Of a stretch of DNA of 36,016 nucleotides, positions 20,823 to 30,728 are shown in pieces. The translations under genes and the position numbers were made by a program. The stretch comes from Fragilaria radians (Eukaryota > Bacillariophyta > Fragilariophyceae > Fragilariales > Fragilariaceae). Each line of letters starts with the position of its first letter. Within the stretch, counting starts at the first letter, position 1. The stretch lies in contig CAAAJI010000062.1 of assembly GCA_900642245.1 (NCBI GenBank), positions 14,484 through 50,499 on the forward strand, in the 5' to 3' direction. A model generated the notes under the pieces. The model did not search any database, was not told the DNA's origin, and worked only from the letters and a program-made list of their open reading frames with translations.

Positions 20823-21868
20823 TTAGGCTGTTGACTTTGCTACATCCACTTCCGCAGTTTCGGAAGGTAATGATGACGATGACATTCCTTTCCAGGAAGC
20901 GTCTAAATTATTCTCCATTAAGAATACGACGCTACTGGCAGGACGAAACACACCTTTCAACATTGGATCGTTGGAAACATTGGGAAACACACCCAACAAA
21001 TCGTCGTCCTTATCCTTGAGAATAAATGGTACTTCGATGTACTGTAATGCACGTTCCAAAAGTTGTTGTTGTTGTTGTTGCTCTTCTTGCTCCAGCAGCG
21101 TGTCGGAAGGATTTTGTGGCACCACAATATTCTCCCCCGTACGTTTGTACATGTAAAGTTCGCTTGGAGTTATTCGAAATTGACCATCCTCGGGGGATTT
21201 GTTGTTGGTGGAAAAATTGGTTGTGCGTTTGGTCACAAATGCCATTTCATCTCCAAAGAGAGGCATAGATCGGATACTACGTGTATCTTGAACAGAGAAT
21301 GCGGATTCCTCCGGATGAACTTTTAACTCGGAATCTAAAGATAATGATGCTTCCTTGCTCGCTTGCAAATCCAAGTCAGCTTGTTTGAGAATTCTTGTTG
21401 ACGTGAACTCTCGATTGACCTCTTTTTGCAGTGGACCCATATCTTGAAGGAATTTCACCAAATCCTTGAATCGTTAAATACAATTAATTTCACGATTGAA
21501 ATTTGTTTTCAGATGAATTGTTAAATGGATAGCATCATGAGAAAAGAAGAAGGAAACGAGTTAGAAAAATAGAAACAATTCCACAATCAAAGCAAGTATG
21601 CGCAACAACATTAAAATGATAGGAATCATCCTACCCAATGGGGGACAATACCTACCTCATTTAATTCCAAATCTTTACTCGTTAAGTTTTCCTGACGGGG
21701 ATCCACTTGATCCATACCACGGGTAAATCCAATCGCTGCATTAGGATCCGAAAATCCATACTTATTCTTCTTAATACTTCGTTTCATATCGTCATCCATT
21801 TGCTGTTTCGCACGTTCTAGTCCACGATCGAGGGCTGATACAACACGACTGGAGATTCGTTGTCCCAT
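20823..21868 (-). CDS. Unknown 284-aa protein with likely N-myristoylation (two exons)
   Basis: Exon 1 is 21868-21656 and exon 2 is 21464-20823, joined across a 191-nt GT-AG intron (gtaggt...gattcaag) in phase 0 between ...LELNE and DLVKF. The protein starts MGQRISSRVVS: Gly2 with Ser at position 6 fits the N-myristoylation consensus, and the following residues form a basic amphipathic helix (ALDRGLERAKQQMDDDMKRS). This suggests lipid-anchored attachment to a membrane. Later features are KYGFSDPNAAIGFTRGMDQ, a Gln run (QEEQQQQQQLLERALQYIEV), and a more hydrophobic C-terminal segment (VFRPASSVVFLM). I do not recognise a domain. It converges with Mot1, leaving about 218 bp between the two stop codons. 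Confidence 0.8.
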
Positions 21869-22901
21869 GGTCGTCTAGTGGAGTCCAAAATCAAAGGAAG
21901 ATGCAAATTAAATGTACAAACGTATGCGCTTGTGTAAGTACCGAAACGAGATAGGTGAACAAGAAAGAGAGAAAGGAAACTAATGGAAAGGCGATGACAG
22001 GAAAAGGGTAACAACAACAGGAAGAAAACAGAAATAGTTGGATTTGGAGCGAGAAAGAGGGTACTGTGTTTCGGATGATTCATTTACTGCATACTACACC
22101 ATCCACTAGCTTTGTAAACTAGGGGAAAGTAACCTAAGTTATCTAGAGTTTTTTAATTGAATAATTAGGCATGAATAGAGGATTAAAAATCTGCTTTCAT
22201 GGTTGCTCCACAACCTTCTAATAAAAATCCTTCACGCTTGCTTGCTTGCTAGCATCACTATTTTTTCAATTCATATCCTTGGGCCTGAAAATATTCCTTT
22301 GGCTTATTTTACTCAAAAGACCAAATTACAGAATTGAGCGTCATTAATTTCAATAATTTCTTGCTTAAAATAATATGGCCAGGCTTTGGATGGCTGACAT
22401 ATCGTTTTACTAATATGATTCAAGAAAAAAAAACACTGTTCATTTACAGGCCAGATTTCTTTCTGAAGAAAGGAATTTTCAATTATGGTATTTCAAAAGA
22501 TCATTTAGGAGATCTCATGAAAGATTGAAATGTTTTGGAATAAAATGATGCACAATTTTGACTATTAAATTTTAAAAAATCGTACTACATGTTGTTTCTC
22601 AATTCCCTAATTCTTTTGCATGGAATCTAGCAAGAATTACAACATAATTTTGGTTTTTGCAAGTTCTTTCTTCTCGAGAGAAATTTATCATGTTATTCCA
22701 AAGGATTCTGAGCTCTATTTCTTGTCCAGATTAGAATGCCTATTTTCTTGCACATCTATTTACCGTTTCCCTTGATCTGAGCTATCTCAACTAGATGCGA
22801 TAAAAAGTGAAAATCAAGTAAGCAAATATATGTAGACCATTTCGACAATCAGATTAAACTTGCTCCGTGAAGTAATATCAGAAACGCTGGGGGAAAGCAT
22901 A
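21869..22901. other. Intergenic, no gene seen
   Basis: This stretch lies upstream of the 284-aa protein gene and should contain its promoter. The small frames (for example 22334-22528) need a TTG start and have no recognisable motif. The sequence is AT-rich with no clear repeat until the hAT target-site duplication at 22902. Confidence 0.55.
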
Positions 22902-22909
22902 GCTGCGTA
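22902..22909. repeat. Left target-site duplication of hAT element (gctgcgta)
   Basis: The 8-mer gctgcgta directly precedes the left inverted repeat and is identical to 24883-24890. Eight base pairs is the hallmark length for the hAT superfamily. Confidence 0.95.
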
Positions 22910-24882
22910 CAGGCATTCCAAATAAATAATTCCAAGTCTGGAATAGTTCTTATTCCTTGCGGGTAATAATTTATTCCTCAAGGAATAATTGGAGGAATTA
23001 TTCCTTTCGCTTGCGGAGATGGCAGAATAAGTTATTCCGTATAGGTCAGGAATAGTCAGTAAAACTGACTTGAATAGGAGTTTAGGGTTAAGCGTTAGGT
23101 TTTCGGAGTGCAGCGCTGCTTTTATTTATCGTTTTCTTCACAAGAGTTGGTTAAAAAGTGTTTCCTGCAGATGTCTGGACTTTGCTCTTCAAAAGAGTTG
23201 GTTGAGAAGTATTTCGTGGAAGGTGACAATGATGTCTGGACATGTAAATGCAAAAAAGAGCAGGAAGAAGGGAAAGGGGTGGGCAAATCTGATCAATCAC
23301 ATTCAACGAGAGCATGCTGACACTTTGGAAGCAGCGAAGAAGAAAGGAAGTGGTCCTGTATTGCAGTTCTTTTCTAAGAGGGACACTAACCTGTTCAGCT
23401 GGGTAGAATGGATTGTGAAGGATCTTCTACCATTCCACTTCTGCAAAAAATTGACTACCCAGAAATTTTCACGTCTTGAAGCCATTTCGGTAGAGAGTTT
23501 AATGAAAGCAATGATGCAATTGACATTTAAAGTTGAGCAGAAAGTGAAGAGTCTCCTTCCAGATATGTTTTCTTTGGCCTTTGATGGTTGGAGCTCAGGA
23601 GGGACACACTTCATTACTGTTTTTGCTATGTGGCCGGATCCAGACCAAGCAAAAGGATATTCTCAAGCAATGCTATCATTTGCCCCTTTGCAGGATGAAG
23701 AACACCTCAATGCGGATTCTCACATGAACACTATTCTTGAGATTCTGCGTTTTTATGGAAAGGATTACCTGAATATTGCTTGTATAACTGGAGACAATTG
23801 TTCTACAAACCGCAGTTTGACTCAAAAGGCTCACTTATATTTTGTGGGTTGTGCCAGCCACCGTTTAAATTTGGGCGTGAAAATTATTCTTCAATCATAC
23901 TCTCATGTTACAGAACGTATTCATGCGGTGATGACATGGTTAAGAAATCTGAAAGCGCGTGCAGCACTTTGCAGATACACTCATTTGGGCCCAGTTCTCT
24001 GCAATGTGACACGCTGGTCGTCAATGAAGAAGATGATTGATTGGTATTTCAAAATATTAGAACCAATCAGTAATGTAGTTCCTGCGGATCTGCAACTATC
24101 ACCAGCAGATAATTGTATTGGCCGTAATTTACAGAAAATTCTTGCTGATCTTGATACAATCACAATCCAATTTCAAAATGAAGGTCTGTCAATGTGCAAT
24201 GTCAGGGATTATCTTGATGTTGCCATTCAGGCATTTCCAGAATTGTCTGAGCACTGTGGGCCTGAAAGCAGGATTGTCGACAACCCTGAATTTGAAAATG
24301 CTGTGGTCAAGATCCAGATGGCCCAACAATGTAATAAGCAACTTGCTCTCAATCGCACTGAAGAATTATGTGTCCAGCATCTCAAGAAGCCACTAGATGA
24401 TCCAGGTGATGAAGAGATTGAACCACAACCGCAACCAACTGATTTGCAAGCGCTGATGCAAAAAATCAAGAAGAGGAAAATGGTAGCGTCCAGTAGTTCA
24501 GTTGGCTCGTCATCATATATAGATCTGCGATTTATTCGCCCTACGAGCAATAAATGCGAGCGCCAATTCTCGGTAGCAGGGTTTGCCTTCACGAAGAATA
24601 GGCAATGGCTGTTGCCTATTAATCTTGAAATGCAGCTGTTCCTCAACGCGAATCAGCATTTGTGGGACTTAACGTTGTTCTACAGCAATGATTAATAGAT
24701 AATAAACGACTTAGCGATTTTTACAAAATGGAACAGTAAATCACAAATTATTCCTGAATTATTTATTCCTGTCAGTTTCCAGTAGGGAATAATTCCTTTT
24801 GATCTCTGTCCCGGCATGAATAAGTTATTCTATGTCATGTGATGTGAGGAATAAATAAGGAATTGTTATTTCGGAATGCCTG
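22910..24882 (+). mobile_element. hAT DNA transposon, 1973 bp, with TIRs and TSD
   Basis: The element is bounded by inverted repeats 22910-22933 and 24859-24882, both starting caggcattcc and matching at 20 of 24 positions, and flanked by a perfect 8-bp duplication gctgcgta. Multiple subterminal copies of ggaataatt/attattcc in both orientations lie inside each end (roughly 22935-23040 and 24745-24865). This resembles the repeated transposase-binding motifs typical of hAT ends. The single gene inside encodes a hAT transposase with a damaged zinc finger. The perfect TSD suggests a fairly recent insertion. The right end lies 8 nt beyond the stop codon of the neighbouring minus-strand phosphodiesterase-like gene, so the element sits in that gene's 3' region. 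Confidence 0.95.
23171..24695 (+). pseudogene. hAT transposase, frameshifted in the BED zinc finger
   Basis: An ATG at 23171 opens MSGLCSSKELVEKYF and leads into VWTCKCKK, the Cys half of a BED-type zinc finger. The His half (GKGWANLINHIQREH) is in the next frame and runs uninterrupted to a TAA at 24693-24695. One extra base, probably in the A6 or G4 run near 23253-23277, accounts for the break. The remainder has hAT features. These are LAFDGWSSGG (first catalytic Asp), ITGDNCSTNRSL (second Asp), VGCASHRLNLGVK (CxxH), VTRWSSMKKM, and a C-terminal dimerisation motif PTSNKCERQFSVAG. The length (about 508 codons) is somewhat short for the superfamily. Codons upstream of 23171 in the long frame lack an ATG and are probably not translated. 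The copy is likely inactive unless frameshifting occurs or it is trans-mobilised. Confidence 0.85.
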
Positions 24883-24890
24883 GCTGCGTA
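24883..24890. repeat. Right target-site duplication of hAT element (gctgcgta)
   Basis: Identical to 22902-22909 and directly follows the right inverted repeat. It lies 8 nt from the TAA (24899-24901, minus strand) of the adjacent gene. Confidence 0.95.
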
Positions 24891-24898
24891 AAGTACAT

Positions 24899-27800
24899 TT
24901 ATACTACTACTTGTGTTCCTAAGAGACTGAGCAACAATCCAGGGTATTCATCCAGGAAGGGAATGAGACTAGATTTCATGAAAACCAAAACAACACATCC
25001 TTCTTTTCCCGCTGTGAGTGTAGAGCTATGGACGACAGCAACTTCGTTGTCATCTTGCTCGTTCATTTCATTGACGGTTTCGAGATTCTGAAACTGTGAC
25101 TGATCCATGGATCCTTCAGCCTTCTCGCCAAAACCATATGTTGGCTCATCAACTTCCGTCGTAAGTGGAAACAGATCATTATTCAAGTCCACAGACAGCA
25201 AACCTGCTACCATCTTAGAAACATCTCCAAGAAAATGTCCTCTAGAAAAAACTAGCCCTCCTGTAAAAGCGCGTCTGCTGTATAGTCGTCCCAGAACTTT
25301 GTTTGCAAATCGTGCCCGAGATGACCGTCGTCGTGCAATACTTAGTCTTCTGTCAGACGAGTCAATGGATCTTCCACTAGACTCCCCATCCAAATCTAAA
25401 TATGCAAGATCAATGTTTTGGGTACTATCATCATCAGTTTCGACAACTACATCATGACTCAGAGCGATATTTGTTCCAGTAGTTTCTTTTCTACTCAAGA
25501 GATCAGCGCGCTTTTGTAGCCCTCTACTTAATTTGGCATAGTCATGAGCATCCGAAAGAGAAGAAGGAATACTTCCGTTACCGTTGTTTCCGGGCCGAGC
25601 AAAAATCGAATCTAACAAAAAGAATTTGCTTGAAGTCAAATCACTTTGTTCGTTTGACTCGGAAAAATCTTCCATGTGGGATTCAGCGTCTGGAAATCGT
25701 AACTCTCTCACTGCAGCGAGAGCATCCCGCTGCATTGTGTCTCCTAGTGAAAGCTCTAGAGCATCCCCCGAGCTAGATCTTGGCGATGAGCGTCGTTGAG
25801 CAACTGACTTAGTAAGGCCAGGTAAACCGACTGATCCAGCATTCCTCCTCCTAGGAACAAAAGAAGCTGTGCCCGAGACCACAACAAATGCATTTTCAAC
25901 AGGCGCTCCAGCTCTCCAAAGTCTCTCCCCCGGTTGGAAATAAATTGGACCTTCGGCCAGGCTTTCTAAGTGGCGTTTCTGAACAGCACTTAATTTTCTC
26001 AGTGCCGAGTTACAATTCAGTAATTCCAGAACGTTTAAATTCCTTATGGCTTCCTTTAACAGATCTGAACCAGCTTTACTATCTTTCTCTGATTCGCGAT
26101 CCAAAGTTACTCGCCGTTGAAGGTAACGCCTCTGTAGATATTTGCGGTACAACATTGATCCACTCTTTAAAATGGCGTGTAAGCTAGAAAACTCTATGGA
26201 TATAACCTGTTACAAGAAATTCGCTTAGCGACACCAGGATTAATAGAATATGCTGCATAAGTAATCATACCTTAACGCCTTCCATTGACATGGCTACAAT
26301 ATCATGGGTATTAGCATTGGTGCTCTCTCCGCTAAGGCGTTTGTCTGGCTGTAGAGCGATTGGACCTGTCCAATCACCAGCATGCCACACGCCTAAACTT
26401 ATCTGTTCAACGTCACTTTCACTTCGAACAAGCGAAGCCGAAGATCTTTCCACAACTGGTGAGTCTTGATATTTCTCTACACAAGTACCTTCCCATACAA
26501 CGCAAAGCACATGGTTACGTCTTGAAGTGGAAACGATTATCTCATCTTTACAATATGCGTCGACCCTTGCCGTTTCAAGTACTTCCATGGTAGAAGCATA
26601 AGAAAGGCTTGTCAAAAAAGGGACTGCACTCAGCAAATTTAGTATGAACCATGCATCAGTGCTGGAGGAAGGACGTAGCGACACTAACGGTGGCAAATTC
26701 CCGGTTCGACGAAATGAATTAGACCTTCTGGACGTTTGCTTCTCGTTCCCGTCATCCAGTTCAAGATTTGCCACAGTTGACGATAGCAATCGTGGATCGC
26801 TGGAATTTCCATCTAGAGCTAAGTCGTCATTGACAGCACCATATTCATTGGAAACAGTAGCCCATGTAGAATGAAACTCGACGTTTCCATCGAAATCAGC
26901 AATGTCGTTTTCTCCGATACTTCGACTTGATCGTTTGGTAGTAAACCGAAAATTTGGCTCCCCGGGTATAGGCACTTTTCGCATTCTATCTAGACGAATA
27001 GTGCCTGCAGTTCCGGTTGGCGCGACTCTCAGGTCACATCCTTCTGGTAGTGCTGAGGTATGTACGACGTACATTCTTTTCTTTACTTTTTCAGGTAGTT
27101 TCATGAGTACATCAAGAGGCGTGTGAATCGGAGGGGCACCAGCTTCATGAAGCAGCAAATCTGCTTCCTGTAATGGAAGATTTCGCAAGTCATCCGCTCG
27201 AGCTTTGGAGAGTACACCCTGTACATATTCAAACATTAGAGGATTCATAAGAATTGTGAAAAGAAGCTTTGAAACTTACACTTTCTTGCAACTTGTCGAT
27301 AGCAGGAGGGTAATTGAAATGGTCTCCAGTGAATACCATTGATCTTCCCCTCCATTCGACACGAAATCCGATACATGGAATGGTGTGAAGAGTGTATGTA
27401 AAATGAAAGGTGGCTCCCTGGAATCGTAATGGCGTTCCAATAATGGCAGGTTTGTGTCGGTGGCTGTGCCGTAGAAGCGCGGGACTCAACGCTGACAGAG
27501 CTGCGTACTTTCTTATGAAACTTTTGTAAATTGTTGGTGTTGTAATCACAACGACTGGAGATCCAGTAAGCACTTTTTGAAACGCTCCGGCATCATGATC
27601 AGCATGACAATGTGTTACAATTATCCCAACAATTGTTCTTGGACGAATTCCTTCTCGCTCTAGTGTGGCAGAGGAGTACGGTGGTGGATCAATCATAACA
27701 CCACGACCATTGATCCAAAGTACGTAACCAGAAGTTGATCCACTCTTGTCAAAGCCATGTGAATTACCTAGAATCGTAACACCAAATGAAGGTGGATGAA

Positions 27801-29479
27801 ATGTGGGTGGAAGAATCTTTTTATCCAGTAATCTTTCAAAATTTGTTGAACATTCGGAATCTGCGCTATCATGTTCCTGTAAATCGTCATTTTCATCTTC
27901 TGTATCGATATCCAACATGGATTTACCTCCAAATCCATCCACACTCATCGATTCCGAAACCTTGACATTACCAGAAAATCTAGCTTTGCCAACAATGAAA
28001 TTATTTTCGTCTATATCATGGAGGATATACTCTGTCCCGCCCGGCATCTTAAACAATTCTACTCGTTTGCAAGTACGAGTGGAAATTTGTTCCTCCGTGG
28101 CATCATGAGGCCATAGGGTTGCAACTTCACCTAAGGTAAGAGCAAACGATGAGACGAGAAGCAGAGGAAAAGGACCAGAAACTTAGAGCGCAAAGTCTTA
28201 CCAATCCAACGAGAATGAGAATATTTCCATGAGTTGACGCCTCTACTCTTTTTTGGATTGTTCTCGCCAGTTTCTTCACAATTTGGATCGTCATCTTCAG
28301 TATCTTGACTTGCTTTTGGATTCTCGATAGCATCGGTACCCTCGGCGATTCCGTCCTCATCCGCTGTATCTTTCTCATGTGAAGGGTTGAATGGTGGCGG
28401 TACTCCCAAGTTTTCGTGGATACCTGAATCTCCCGGGGATTCAAAATGACGAAAATTGAGTAATGTTTCAAGAACTAGCTCCTTTCCATCTGGCATGATT
28501 CTAAAGTATTCAAGTTCTTTTTGAAAATTTGGAATCGCCTCACGGGGGAAATTTGGGGCAAAATCCTCTTCTTCATAGGTTAAGGGATCCTGTTCTCTCC
28601 GAAATTGGGCTGGTCCGAGAAGAGTCTCAGTAAAAACTCGTCGAATATTTTGCTCAGCGTCTTCGGAATCCACAACAAGTGTGCATCGCTTTTTGAAAAC
28701 AAAGAAGTTGAAATAGGCTGGAAATTCAAACTCTGCAAGATTGACTCCAAGCGCAGGTCCCATTTCTCTACAGAATCTCTCCACGGGTACAATGTACACT
28801 GCTGGAACTGATAAGCCAAGACGCATACTGTCTTTGATTGTTTCTGGTGGAATACCAAACTAGGAGTATCCAGTAATGTGTGTAAGGATGAAATCAAAAT
28901 GATATTTTGGATAGATATGTAGAAGTAACTCACCTGAATTCGTCCAACGGCTTGAGTGTCCATACTAACTCCACCTCGTGGAAGCTTTGTTTGCTCCAAA
29001 ACAGGAACTTGGGCGTATGAGTGGAGAGCAAAGGAATCTTCTGGTAATAGCGCTTTATTGGACAAGGTAATTCCACTACCCGATAACGACGACCTCTTAA
29101 TTCCGTTGAGCTGTAATGATAAGGATTCCTCGGCATAACTTGTGGATTCCTGTTCCCTCATAAATGAGTCTTCGAGTTTAAGATGAAACATATCGTCTGA
29201 TACACTCTTATCATGGAAATCATCCGAATAACTATCTAAACTACAGCCTCCAGAATCTTTGGAAACAAATATATGCCCCCGTAAATACTCGACTGGCTCC
29301 AGTTCCTCATGTGAAACAAAATTATCATTCGATCGAAATACTCTTCGCACCTTCGTCACATTACGCTCACTTGATCTAGGTGATCTCCCCCTAGTGCCAG
29401 GTTCTGATTCAATAGAACGGTCTCCTAGACTAGTTTCTCGTTTCTTTCGATGGGGTATCAAGCGTTTAAAATTCTTCAT
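24899..29479 (-). CDS. GbpA/GbpB-like class II cyclic nucleotide phosphodiesterase candidate (metallo-beta-lactamase plus two cNMP-binding-like domains)
   Basis: Five exons on the minus strand: 29479-28934, 28859-28202, 28130-27280, 27218-26271 and 26206-24899. They are separated by GT-AG introns of 74, 71, 61 and 64 nt; frames join exactly to give 1436 aa. Domain order: a disordered Ser/Arg-rich start; a conserved-looking block from residue 183 (FGIPPETIKD, VPAVYIVPVERF); a metallo-beta-lactamase domain about 508-790; and two cyclic-nucleotide-binding-like domains at about 870-1015 and 1062-1436. The hydrolase has THCHADHD (His575, His577, Asp579, His580), a further His at about 650, FTGDH (Asp671) and VVHTS (His738), a complete zinc-site set. 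The same architecture is known in Dictyostelium GbpA/GbpB, where ligand binding stimulates cGMP or cAMP hydrolysis. Both binding domains lack the canonical Glu/Arg of the phosphate cassette, and the second is split by about 195 low-complexity residues. Substrate is therefore inferred, not seen. Confidence 0.85.
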
Positions 29480-30728
29480 CGCCTTGGGTTTTTATTCCTA
29501 CTCATAGGAAAGTATGAAACCAATGTGTCCATGACTTCGGTCTGTCCTTTTATACGGACCCTATCTTAATTTGAGGGATTCTTCCCCTTGGCCTAAATTC
29601 GAATGAAAAAAAAATCGCAACCTCGATTTTCACTTAAAAAAAGTAGTCTCGGTTCACCCGGAAATACATCCATTTCGTCCAGATGAAAAACACTACAGGA
29701 TGCGACTACTAAGTCCGTACTTGAAATTTTACAAGGTTCGGTCAATGATCACTGGTTACTAGCCACAATACCCTATAATAGGGACACCACTTAATTAAGA
29801 TTGAAAGCAGCTTACGCCGATCCGAACCCACCTCTCTTGGTTTATTCATTCAGCGTTCAACACAATTACCATACAAACAAACAGGCCTTCAAAAGCAGAA
29901 TAATTACAATATTTCAATGGATTGAAATTGACAGTATTTCATAACAACAACTGAAAAAATATATATATATGGCAATACCTGATGACCTTGCTACCAGGCA
30001 TATGTTGTTACACAAACACTGAAACGCAAATCAAGGCAACTCTCCAACATACAATAACATTATTTTTTACTCTCCAAAACAAAAATAGCAACAAAAACAA
30101 AAACCCAAGCTAATTTATCCATTCATTCATCAAAACCATGGGTATTCAATTGTTGTACAAAACATCTTGATTGCTTAAATGAAAGAGCTCTGTAATTACT
30201 TCACAAACGTGATTTTGAATGCTTGCATTAACTCTTAATTTAATTTAATCATGTTTGTAGCAGAAATTCAAGGAGAATGTGAATTTTATTCAATTCCTTG
30301 AAAATTTGTACCTTATCATTTATTTGAGGAAAGAATCATCCTTACTCATAAAAATGAGGAGACATATAGGAGCTAGACTGCAAAGCTCGGAAACTTACAA
30401 TATGATGACTTTTTTAATCAAATGGCAATGTTGACATGAATAAAGAAAAGTATTGCGATACACTTTTACATACTGTACAGTCATCTCAGTAGGGGATGCT
30501 AGTAAGTGGTGGCTACACAGCAGTATGTCATAAATTCCCACGTGTAAGCAACCGAAAGAACGCTGTGACTGACGTACGAGAGTAGGAGGAACTGCAACCA
30601 TGAAGACCGTTCACACGTTTACTAGGAAGTATCTCCTACAACAACAAGTCAAGATTTGGTGTTTCTAATTTCGTTGTTCTTTATATCATCATTGACGATA
30701 AAATATATTGAACGCAAAGAGAGAGAAA
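29480..30728. other. Divergent intergenic region (shared promoter space)
   Basis: About 1.25 kb lies between the start codons of the minus-strand phosphodiesterase-like gene and the plus-strand plastid-protein gene, so it must hold both promoters. It has no supportable ORF. A short AT dinucleotide run occurs near 29958-29970, and there are several poly-A tracts. A TGACGT hexamer at 30570-30575, about 155 bp before the plus-strand ATG, matches the core reported for diatom CO2/cAMP-responsive elements. A single hexamer is weak evidence. Confidence 0.45.

Noticed and set aside
23070..23170. Upstream extension of the hAT transposase frame from 23070
   Set aside because: The codon at 23070 is TTG, and the true zinc-finger start (ATG at 23171) is in another frame.
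25107..28108. Plus-strand frames opposite the phosphodiesterase-like gene
   Set aside because: They are shadows of Ser-rich codons read in antisense; introns and domains support only the minus strand.
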